Shown piece after piece: positions 33,931 through 41,173 of a stretch of 64,000 nucleotides of DNA. This stretch comes from Pelagibius sp050043265 (GTDB lineage: Bacteria > Pseudomonadota > Alphaproteobacteria > Kiloniellales > Kiloniellaceae). Where the stretch lies: NCBI GenBank assembly GCA_050043265.1, contig JBHJIR010000041.1:1-64000 (forward strand), given 5' to 3'. Each line of letters opens with the position of its first letter. Position 1 is the first letter of the stretch. A program made the position numbers and the translations under genes. The notes below the pieces were generated by a model. The model was not told where the DNA came from and did not search any database. It worked only from the letters and a program-made list of their open reading frames with translations.

Positions 33931-36287
33931 CCGCACTTGGAATAGCCGCAGCTCGTGCAGAGGTCGCAGCCTTCCTGGCGGATCAGGCCGGCGCTGCCGC
34001 ACTTGGGGCATTGGGCAAAGCGGGTGCCGCTCTCCGGGCCGCCGAGATTGACCACGGCCTTCTGTTCCTCGCCGGGCATGGGTCCCTTCGCCTGCAGGAA
34101 GCCGATGGCGATCATGTGGCGCTCGATGACGCCGCCGATGGCGGCCAGCAGCGAGGGCACGTAGCGGCCTTCCATCCAGGCGCCGCCGCGCGGGTCGAAC
34201 ACCGCCTTCAACTCATCGACCACGAAGGAGACGTCGCCGCCGCGGCGGAACACCGCGGAGATCATCCGCGTCAGCGCCACGGTCCAGGCGTAGTGCTCCA
34301 TGTTCTTGGAGTTGATGAAGATCTCGAAGGGCCGGCGGCGCGGCTCCTTGCCGCCCCCTTCCTGCACGACGTCGTTGAGGGTGATGTAGATGGCGTGGTC
34401 GCTCTCCGGCCAGCGCAGCTTGCAGGAGCGCCCGGGCAGCACCTCGGGGCGGTCCAGCGGCTCGCTCATGTAGACCACGTCGCCCCCGGAGGGTGCGGGG
34501 GTGGCCGCGGGCGCGAGGTTCGGGACCCCCGCAGACGGTGTCGCCACCCGTTCGCTGGTCGCCGTATCGCTCGGCATCACGCCGCTGTCGACCGACAGCA
34601 CCGCGCCGGTGATCGCGTTGGGCCGGTAGGTGGTGCAGCCCTTGCAGCCCAGGTCGTAGGCCTGCTGGTAGACGTCCTTGAAGGCGTCGAAGGCAATGCT
34701 GGCCGGCAGGTTGATGGTCTTGGAGACCGAGCTGTCGATGTAGCGCTGCACCGCGGCCTGCATCACCACGTGGGCGGCGGGCTCCAGGGTCTGGGCGTTC
34801 ACGAAGGCGGGCGGCAGCGGCGCGTCCTCGCCCTTCAGACGGCGGAACAGGCGGTAGGCGTGGTCGCTGACCTCCTCCTCGCGGCGGCTGCCGTCGGGCT
34901 GCAGGATGCGGCGCTTGTAGACGAAGCTGAACACCGGCTCCAGGCCGGAGGAGATGTTGTCGGCCAGCAGCGAGATGGTGCCGGTCGGCGCGACGGAGGT
35001 GACCAGCGCGTTGCGGATGCCGTGGGCGGCGATGGCCTCGCGCACGTCGGCATCCAGTTCCTTGATGGTCTCGCCGGCCAGGTAGGCGTCGCGGTCGTAC
35101 AGCGGGAAGGGGCCTTTCTCCTTGGCCAGCGCGACCGAGGCGAGATAGGCGTGGCGTCGGAAGGCGGCCAGCCAGCGCTCGGTCGCCTTTACCGCTTCCG
35201 CGCTGCCGTAGCGCAGGCCGCAGGCGATCAGCGCGTCGGCCAGGCCGGTAATACCCAGGCCGATGCGGCGTTTGGCCATCGCCTCCTGATGCTGCGCCGC
35301 CAGGGGAAAACGCGACACCTCGATGGCGTCGTCGAGCATACGCACCGCCGTCGGCACCAGCTCGGCCAGCGCATCGAGGTCGACATCGGCGCCGTCCTCG
35401 AAGGGGCGCTTCACCAGCGCCATCAGGTTCACCGAACCCAGCAGGCAGGCGCCGTAGGGCGGCAGCGGCTGCTCGCCGCAGGGATTGGTGGCGCGGATGG
35501 ATTCGCAGTAGTGCAGGTTGTTGCGCTGGTTGATGCGGTCGATGAAGATCACGCCCGGTTCGGCGGCGGCGTAGGTCGCCCGCATGATCTTGTCCCACAG
35601 GTCGCGCGCCGGGACGGTGCGGTAGACGGTGCCGGCGAAGGTCAGGTCCCAGGGCTGGTCCTCGCGTACCGCCTGCATGAAGGCGTCGCTGACCAGCACC
35701 GACAGATTGAACATGCTGAGCCGTCCCGGCTCCTGCTTGGCGGTGACGAAGGCCTCGATGTCCGGGTGGTCGCAGGCCAGCGTCGCCATCATGGCGCCGC
35801 GGCGCGATCCGGCGGACATGATGGTGCGGCACATGGCATCCCACACGTCCATGAAGCTCAAGGGGCCGGAGGCGTCGGCACCGATGCCGTGCACCACCGC
35901 GCCCTTGGGCCGGAGGGTGGAGAAGTCGTAGCCGATGCCACCGCCCTGCTGCATGGTCAGGGCGGCTTCCTTCAGGTGCTCGAAAATGCCGCCCATGTCG
36001 TCGGGGATGGCCCCCATGACGAAGCAGTTGAACAGGGTGACGTTGCGCGCGGTTCCGGCGCCGGCCTGGATGCGTCCGGCGGGCAGGAAACGGAAATCCT
36101 CCAGCGCTTCGAAGAATCTTGATTCAATTGAGTTTTTGACCGTTTGGTCAGATTCCGCCGCGGCCAGGGCGCGGGCGATGCGCCGCCAGGAGTCCGCGAC
36201 GGTTTTGTCCACAGGCTCGCCCGCCGCCGTCTTCAGGCGGTACTTCAGGTCCCAGATTTCCTGCGACAGAGCCGTCAGTTTGGTCAT
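33927..36287 (-). CDS. nrdJ: Adenosylcobalamin-dependent ribonucleotide reductase (class II)
   Basis: 786 residues. It shows ATNPCGEQPLPPYGACLLGSVNL, the active-site Cys with the loop holding Asn and Glu, and a C-terminal zinc-ribbon (CPKCGSAGLIRQEGCDLCTSCGYSKCG is split here: two CxxC pairs within the last 27 residues). It reduces ribonucleoside diphosphates to deoxy forms using coenzyme B12, oxygen-independently. A corrinoid adenosyltransferase gene lies at 53216. No cobalamin riboswitch or clear NrdR box was recognised upstream. Confidence 0.93.
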   Translation of the reverse strand: MTKLTALSQEIWDLKYRLKTAAGEPVDKTVADSWRRIARALAAAESDQTVKNSIESRFFEALEDFRFLPAGRIQAGAGTARNVTLFNCFVMGAIPDDMGGIFEHLKEAALTMQQGGGIGYDFSTLRPKGAVVHGIGADASGPLSFMDVWDAMCRTIMSAGSRRGAMMATLACDHPDIEAFVTAKQEPGRLSMFNLSVLVSDAFMQAVREDQPWDLTFAGTVYRTVPARDLWDKIMRATYAAAEPGVIFIDRINQRNNLHYCESIRATNPCGEQPLPPYGACLLGSVNLMALVKRPFEDGADVDLDALAELVPTAVRMLDDAIEVSRFPLAAQHQEAMAKRRIGLGITGLADALIACGLRYGSAEAVKATERWLAAFRRHAYLASVALAKEKGPFPLYDRDAYLAGETIKELDADVREAIAAHGIRNALVTSVAPTGTISLLADNISSGLEPVFSFVYKRRILQPDGSRREEEVSDHAYRLFRRLKGEDAPLPPAFVNAQTLEPAAHVVMQAAVQRYIDSSVSKTINLPASIAFDAFKDVYQQAYDLGCKGCTTYRPNAITGAVLSVDSGVMPSDTATSERVATPSAGVPNLAPAATPAPSGGDVVYMSEPLDRPEVLPGRSCKLRWPESDHAIYITLNDVVQEGGGKEPRRRPFEIFINSKNMEHYAWTVALTRMISAVFRRGGDVSFVVDELKAVFDPRGGAWMEGRYVPSLLAAIGGVIERHMIAIGFLQAKGPMPGEEQKAVVNLGGPESGTRFAQCPKCGSAGLIRQEGCDLCTSCGYSKCG

Positions 36288-36498
36288 TTCACAGCCTCTC
36301 GCGGGCCGTCGATCGCGGCTAACGCGTCAATATTTGGCAGAAATGCTCGCGTGACGATAGGACTGTCCGGCAAGCTGGTCAAGCGAGTGTTCCTGCTTCG
36401 TTTCAATCTGGCCGAGTCGTCTTAAGATTCCACTTTGGCAAGCGCGAATCTGTGGCGGCGGCGTCGGCGCTAAAAGCTATCCACAACTCTGCGCACAG

Positions 36499-37251
36499 CT
36501 AATTTTCGGTCAAGGGCTTGCGTTCGCGAGTGAGTTCTGCCCCGGCCGTCTGGGCGAGGGCGCGGCTGCGCCCCGCGATGGCCTGCTCCAGCCGGGCCAG
36601 GAAGGTCTTGCGCTGCAGGCCCGGCGGGATCGCCGGCAGGAACTCCAGGGTGATGGTGCCGGGCCGTTTCCAGAAGCTGTTGCGGCGCCAGAACACCCCG
36701 GAGTTGAGCGCCACCGGCACCACCGGCACCTGCAACTGGCCATAGAGCGCCGCGACGCCCGACTGGTAGGGCTGCTGCTGCTCCGGGGCCACCCGGGTAC
36801 CCTCCGGGAAGATCACGATGGGCCGTCCCTGTGCGGCGACCCGCTTGGCGGCGGCGACCATCTTGCGCAGGGCCTTGGCGCCGCCCTTGCGGTCGACCGG
36901 GATGAGGCCCGCGCGGATCAGGTAAAAGCCGAACAGCGGAATGCGGGTCAGTTCCTGCTTCAGAACGAAGCTGTGATCCCATAGCAGAACGGAAAAGATG
37001 ATGGTATCCCAGGCGGACTGGTGCTTGGCGGCGACCAGCACGGCACCCTCCGGCAGGTTTTCCTGTCCGCGGACCTGGTAGCGCAGGCCGCAGAGGACGG
37101 CGAGGGCGGCCAGGATCGGCCGCGCCCAGACACGGCCGAGATGGTAGATTCCGGCGCGCGGGCCGAACAGCAGCGGCAGTCCGGCGACCACGCACAGCGC
37201 CGTCCAGCCATAGAAGAATGCGTTGAACAGCAGCGAGCGCAGCACCTTCAT
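36499..37251 (-). CDS. plsC: 1-acyl-sn-glycerol-3-phosphate acyltransferase
   Basis: 250 residues. It has an N-terminal membrane segment (NAFFYGWTALCVVAGLPLLFG), the HX4D motif (His77, Asp82 in AAKHQSAWD) and FPEGTR (148-153), with IPVDRKGG as the acceptor-site block. It makes phosphatidic acid from lysophosphatidate at the inner membrane. 12-base tandem repeats lie upstream of the start (37261-37308). The next gene (YdcF-like) is on the same strand. Confidence 0.92.
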   Translation of the reverse strand: MKVLRSLLFNAFFYGWTALCVVAGLPLLFGPRAGIYHLGRVWARPILAALAVLCGLRYQVRGQENLPEGAVLVAAKHQSAWDTIIFSVLLWDHSFVLKQELTRIPLFGFYLIRAGLIPVDRKGGAKALRKMVAAAKRVAAQGRPIVIFPEGTRVAPEQQQPYQSGVAALYGQLQVPVVPVALNSGVFWRRNSFWKRPGTITLEFLPAIPPGLQRKTFLARLEQAIAGRSRALAQTAGAELTRERKPLTEN

Positions 37252-37260
37252 GGTGCGGCC

Positions 37261-37308
37261 CCTGTGTTGGCCCCTGTGTTGGCCCGTGTATTGGCCTCTG
37301 GGTCGGCG
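37261..37308. repeat. 12-bp tandem repeat upstream of plsC, four degenerate units
   Basis: CCTGTGTTGGCC at 37261 and 37273, CGTGTATTGGCC at 37285 and TCTGGGTCGGCG at 37297. It sits in the 61-base gap between plsC and the YdcF-like stop, so it is noncoding. Confidence 0.85.
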
Positions 37309-37312
37309 CCCC

Positions 37313-37975
37313 TCATTTCAGAGCCGCTTCCAGGTAGCCGAGGGCGGGATCGAAGAGGCCGCGTACCAGGGCGACCAGGTACTTGGTGTATTCGGTGATC
37401 AGCAGGGTGCTGCTGCCCGGCCACATCCACCAGTTATCGCGCTTGAAGTGCTCCGGAAACACCGGATGGGCGACAATCAGGATATCCGGCATGTGGCGGC
37501 GGAATTCCAGCAGCGAGCGCGGCATGTGATAGGTCGCCGTCACCAGGCGCAGCGAGGTGAAGCCTTGCTCCTTCATCCAGGCCGCCGTTTCGATGGCGTT
37601 GCCGCGGGTGTTGTCGGCCTCGTAGCCCAGCACCACGCAGCAGGACAGATCCTCCGGCGAGTGCTGCGAGAGGTCGAGCAGTTGGCGCACGTCGACGCCG
37701 TGGTAGACGCCGGAGACGAACAGCTTTTGGCCCTTGTCGGCACTCAGCAGGTCGAGGGCGACGGCCAGGCGGTCGCTGCCGCCGGTCAGCACCACGATGG
37801 CAGCGGTGACGCGCGTGTCGTTGTCGACCCCGGTCGGCAGCAGGGTGGTGAACCACAGGAAGCCGACGCCGTAGGCCACGACGATCGCCACGGCGAGGGC
37901 GCTCAGCCGCTTCACGCGGCGCCAGCCGCGTGCGGCGGCTTTGCCTCTTTCCTGTCTCAGCATTCGCGACTGCAT
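37313..37975 (-). CDS. YdcF/DUF218 family protein
   Basis: 220 residues. An N-terminal membrane anchor (LSALAVAIVVAYGVGFLWFTTLLP), then AAIVVLTGGSDRLAVALDLLSADKGQKLFVSG, the DUF218 pattern with the GG..R motif, and LRLVTATYHMPRSLLEF, the typical RS..E end of SanA/YdcF-like proteins. Probably an envelope protein with a Rossmann-like fold; function unknown in detail. Same strand as plsC and ftsX. Confidence 0.85.
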   Translation of the reverse strand: MQSRMLRQERGKAAARGWRRVKRLSALAVAIVVAYGVGFLWFTTLLPTGVDNDTRVTAAIVVLTGGSDRLAVALDLLSADKGQKLFVSGVYHGVDVRQLLDLSQHSPEDLSCCVVLGYEADNTRGNAIETAAWMKEQGFTSLRLVTATYHMPRSLLEFRRHMPDILIVAHPVFPEHFKRDNWWMWPGSSTLLITEYTKYLVALVRGLFDPALGYLEAALK

Positions 37976-38036
37976 GACGTCTCGGTTTTCATCTTTCCGT
38001 TCGGGGCTCCACCCGCGCTGTCGCCCGGCACAGGCA

Positions 38037-38939
38037 CTAGGGCAGCCGCGTCAGGGTGCGCAGCACGGTGACGCGGGCGGTCACCATGGTCACCAGGGCG
38101 GCGGCGACCGGCAACAGAATGAACAGCGACCACTCGTAGGGCCGCCAGCCCAATTCGGGCAGCAGGCCGCTGCCGACGCGCTCCAGCAGCAGGCGGGCGA
38201 GGTAGAGCGTCGGCAGGGCACAGAGCAGGCCGATCAGGCCGCCGCGCAGGCCGAAGCTGAGGGCATGGCTCTGGAACTGCCGGGCGACGTAGGAATCCTG
38301 GGCGCCGATCAGGTGCAGCAGTTCGATGGCCTGTTCGTGGGCGGCCAGGCCCATGCGCGTCACGAAGGCGACCATGATGCTGGCGGCCAGCACCACCAGC
38401 ACCACGACAACCAGGGCCATCACCTCGACCGCCTGGGCCAGGTCCAGCAGCCGCGACAGCCAGCGCTGGTGGTCGTCCACCAGGGCGCCCGGCGCCAGTT
38501 CCTGGACCTTGGCGTTCAGCGCGGCAAGGTCCGGCGGGGCGGCGGTGTCGACGGTGACGGCGATCAGGTGCGGCAGCGGCAGGTCGCCGGCCAGCACCGC
38601 ATCGCCCAGCCAGGGCTCCAGCAGGGCGTTCATGGCGCGGTTGTCCATGGCCTCGACCGTCAGCACGCCGGGCGTCGCACTCAGCGCCGCGACCACCGCG
38701 GCCAGCCGGGGTTCGCCTTGCGTGCCTCCCGCTGCCGATTCGGCCGGCAGCTGCACGGTCAGGGCTCCGGCCAGGCCGGTGTCCCAGCGCTCGGCCAGCT
38801 TGTGCATGGCCAGGGCGCCGGCCAGCGCCAGGGCGGCCAGGTAGACCATGATGGCGACCAGCAGCGGCAGGTAGCGCCCGGAGGCATCACGGTCCAGGGG
38901 GACGGCCTGACTGCGTCTACGGGCCATTCTGCGGGCCAT
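38037..38939 (-). CDS. ftsX: Cell division protein FtsX
   Basis: 300 residues. Four membrane segments: one near the N-terminus (LPLLVAIMVYLAALALAGAL) and three in the C-terminal half (VMALVVVVLVVLAASIMVAF, GLRGGLIGLLCALPTLYLARLLL, WSLFILLPVAAALVTMVTARV). A periplasmic loop of ~120 residues lies between. With FtsE it forms an ABC-like complex controlling peptidoglycan hydrolases at the septum. Three bases from ftsE. Confidence 0.92.
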   Translation of the reverse strand: MARRMARRRSQAVPLDRDASGRYLPLLVAIMVYLAALALAGALAMHKLAERWDTGLAGALTVQLPAESAAGGTQGEPRLAAVVAALSATPGVLTVEAMDNRAMNALLEPWLGDAVLAGDLPLPHLIAVTVDTAAPPDLAALNAKVQELAPGALVDDHQRWLSRLLDLAQAVEVMALVVVVLVVLAASIMVAFVTRMGLAAHEQAIELLHLIGAQDSYVARQFQSHALSFGLRGGLIGLLCALPTLYLARLLLERVGSGLLPELGWRPYEWSLFILLPVAAALVTMVTARVTVLRTLTRLP

Positions 38940-38941
38940 GA

Positions 38942-39655
38942 TCAGCGCCCGTCCTGCGGCGGTACAGCGGCCGCAGGGGCCTCGCCGCTGGTGTCGACCG
39001 CGCCGTCGCGCAGCCGGGTGATCGGGTGCGGGAAGCGCCGCACCAGCGATTCGTTATGGGTGGCGATGACCACCGTGGTGCCGATCTTGTTCAATTCCTC
39101 GAAAAGATAGAGCAGGCGCACCGCCATGCGGTCGTCCAGGTTGCCGGTCGGCTCGTCGGCCAGCAGCAGGCTGGGCCGCCCGATGACCGCCCGGGCGATG
39201 GCGACCCGCTGTTTCTGGCCGCCCGACAGGGTCGGCGGCAAAGCGTCCATGTGGTCGGCCAGGCCGACCCAGGTCAGCAGTTCGTCGACATCCTTATTGC
39301 TGCGTCCCTTGTCGGCCCGCTTGGCGGCCTGGCCGCTGACGCGCAGCGGCAGGGCGACGTTTTCCCGCGCCGTCAGGTGGTCGAGCAGGCGGAAATCCTG
39401 GAACACGACTCCGATTCGCCGCCGCATCAGCGCGGTTTCGCGGCGGGTGAGACCGGCCACGTCGCGCCCGAACAGGGCGACTCGGCCGTCGCTTGGATGC
39501 TGAGCCAGATACATCATGCGCAGCAGCGACGATTTGCCTGCACCGCTCGGTCCGACCAGGAAATGGTAGGATCCCGGGTCGAACTGCAGGGAGACTCGCT
39601 TCAGGATTTCCGGCCCGTTTCCGTAGCGCAGCACGACGTCCTCGAAGCGAACCAA
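38942..39655 (-). CDS. ftsE: Cell division ATP-binding protein FtsE
   Basis: 237 residues. Walker A GPSGAGKSS (35-43), signature LSGGQKQRVAIAR, Walker B LLLADEPTGNLDD, and H-loop ATHNESLV. VVFQDFRLLDHLTARENVALPLRV is a typical FtsE Q-loop region. Start is TTG at 39655 with GGGAAAAGGA about ten bases upstream; no ATG precedes the fold in frame. Drives FtsX; followed by ftsX on the same strand. Confidence 0.93.
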   Translation of the reverse strand: MVRFEDVVLRYGNGPEILKRVSLQFDPGSYHFLVGPSGAGKSSLLRMMYLAQHPSDGRVALFGRDVAGLTRRETALMRRRIGVVFQDFRLLDHLTARENVALPLRVSGQAAKRADKGRSNKDVDELLTWVGLADHMDALPPTLSGGQKQRVAIARAVIGRPSLLLADEPTGNLDDRMAVRLLYLFEELNKIGTTVVIATHNESLVRRFPHPITRLRDGAVDTSGEAPAAAVPPQDGR

Positions 39656-39801
39656 GGTGCTCTGTTCCTTTTCCCGGAGGTAGGAATCGAAAATGGCATA
39701 GCCAAGTCAGTCCCGTAAAGGCCCCTGCTGATGCCTTGCTTTGCGTATACCTCCTCCATATAAGGTTATCGTGACAGCTCCCCGGAGGGTCGAAGTCGTT
39801 C

Positions 39802-40452
39802 ATGATCGTTTCCTGTCCCGCTTGCGAGATCCGCTTCCAGGTCGACGAGTCGCAACTCGGCCCCGACGGCCGTATCGTCCGTTGCGGCAAATGCGGCAAT
39901 TGCTGGCACCTGATGCCGGAAGACGACCCGCGTGCCGGACTGGCCGCGGCGGCGGCCGCGCCGCCGCGTCCGCGCCCCGGGCCGCCGGTGAAGAAAAAAC
40001 GCCGCGGAGTCCTGGTCGGCTGGGTTCTCCTGCTGCTGCTCGTCGGCGGAGTCGCAGCCGGCGGCTGGTTCGAGCGTGAGCGAATCGTCACTCAATTCCC
40101 CCAGTTGGCCGATGTCTACGCGCTGATCGGCGTGCCCATTACCAAGCCCGGGCCGACGCTGCAGTTGAGCAACGTGACCCTCGAATCGGAGGTGGTCGGG
40201 GGTGATACCGTGATCACCGTGCGCGGAATGGTGGCCAATATCTCCGACCACAAGCAGCCGGTGCCGGTGTTGCGCGCCCAGTTGACCAACGCGGCCGGCG
40301 AGGCAGTGGCGGAGTGGACCTTCGAGTCGCCGCGCAACGAACTCGACGCCGGCGGTTCCGTCACCTTCCAGACGGAGACCCGGAACCCGCCGCAGGGCGC
40401 GCAGAACCTCTCCATCACTTTTGCCGGGGCGCAGGCGCCGGCCGCGCACTGA
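39802..40452 (+). CDS. Zinc-ribbon membrane protein (MJ0042-type)
   Basis: 216 residues. An N-terminal zinc ribbon (CPACEIRFQV ... VRCGKCGNCWH), then a Pro/Ala/Arg-rich linker, one membrane helix (VGWVLLLLLVGGVAAGGWF) and a periplasmic domain with beta-strand character (LQLSNVTLESEVVGGDTVITVRGMVAN). This is the usual alphaproteobacterial gene between ftsE and cpdR; it is divergent from ftsE here. Function unknown. Confidence 0.87.
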   Translation: MIVSCPACEIRFQVDESQLGPDGRIVRCGKCGNCWHLMPEDDPRAGLAAAAAAPPRPRPGPPVKKKRRGVLVGWVLLLLLVGGVAAGGWFERERIVTQFPQLADVYALIGVPITKPGPTLQLSNVTLESEVVGGDTVITVRGMVANISDHKQPVPVLRAQLTNAAGEAVAEWTFESPRNELDAGGSVTFQTETRNPPQGAQNLSITFAGAQAPAAH

Positions 40453-40633
40453 TCCGCGCGCCGTCCGGCTTTTCCTTCCCGTCTGGCCTCCGTTCTATCC
40501 ACGGTTCTTGGGGCCGCCATTAAGCGTTGCTTAACCACGCCGGTGGCAGTTTGGTGGGAGAGGAAAGGGCCGGGTTGCGGCAGTTTTACCCGCCTTCCGC
40601 CTCTTCCGAGAGTCCTCAGGAGACGGAGATCCC

Positions 40634-41011
40634 ATGGCGCGAATCCTGGTCGCCGAAGACGACATGGCCGTGAAAAGCTTTGTCAGCCGTGCCCTGGCCC
40701 ACCGGGGTCACAAGGTCACTTCCGTCGAAGACGGCGTGCAGGCGCTGGAGGCGCTGGACCGCGACAGCTTCGATCTGCTGATCACCGACATCGTGATGCC
40801 CAGCCTGGACGGCATCGGCCTGGCGCTGAAGGTGGCGAAGGACTTTCCGGCCCTGCCGGTGCTGCTGATGACCGGCTATTCGGCCGAGCGCCAGCGTGCC
40901 CATAACATCGAGGTCCTGATCTGCGAGGTCATCACCAAGCCCTTCACCCTGCAGGAAATCTGCGAGGCGGCCGAGGCGGCTCTGACCGCCGAGGAAATGA
41001 CCTGCCACTAG
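40634..41011 (+). CDS. cpdR: Response regulator CpdR
   Basis: 125 residues, a single receiver domain. The phosphoacceptor Asp52 lies in LLITDIVMPSLDG, the acidic pocket in VAEDD (7-9), and Lys in ITKPFT. CpdR controls ClpXP localisation and cell-cycle proteolysis in alphaproteobacteria. The end of the gene, EEMTCH and the stop, is followed by an exact 16-base tandem copy. Confidence 0.92.
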   Translation: MARILVAEDDMAVKSFVSRALAHRGHKVTSVEDGVQALEALDRDSFDLLITDIVMPSLDGIGLALKVAKDFPALPVLLMTGYSAERQRAHNIEVLICEVITKPFTLQEICEAAEAALTAEEMTCH

Positions 41012-41027
41012 AATGACCTGCCACTAG
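40996..41027. repeat. Exact 16-bp tandem duplication spanning the cpdR stop codon
   Basis: AATGACCTGCCACTAG at 40996-41011 and again at 41012-41027. The first copy holds the last codons and TAG stop of cpdR; the second repeats them after the gene. Confidence 0.95.
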
Positions 41028-41134
41028 GCTGCCCGGGCTTTGAACTTCCAATCGTAGTCGGCCTGTTACCCTCAGACTCGAATCCGCTGCCCGGCCCCAA
41101 CTTGAACCGGACGCCAGTGGAACGGGCTTGAGCG

Positions 41135-41168
41135 TGACGGTCTAAAGCAGACCGCCGTCATTCCGCTT
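41135..41168 (+). terminator. Terminator-like hairpin after cpdR
   Basis: TGACGG-TCT pairs with AGA-CCGCCGTCA around AAGC, followed by TTCCGCTTTTTC. It lies between convergent genes. Confidence 0.6.
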
Positions 41169-41173
41169 TTTCC

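Noticed and set aside
34011..36122. 703-residue plus-strand frame opposite the ribonucleotide reductase
   Set aside because: Mirror of a strongly biased high-GC gene; composition rich in Arg, Gly, His and Gln, no domain, no ribosome site, and overlaps the confident NrdJ gene.
36475..36490. DnaA-box-like CTATCCACAA upstream of plsC
   Set aside because: One mismatch from the consensus and isolated; no cluster that would suggest an origin.
41068..41097. tRNA-like word ACTCGAATCC after cpdR
   Set aside because: No acceptor stem, D-arm or anticodon arm could be folded around it.
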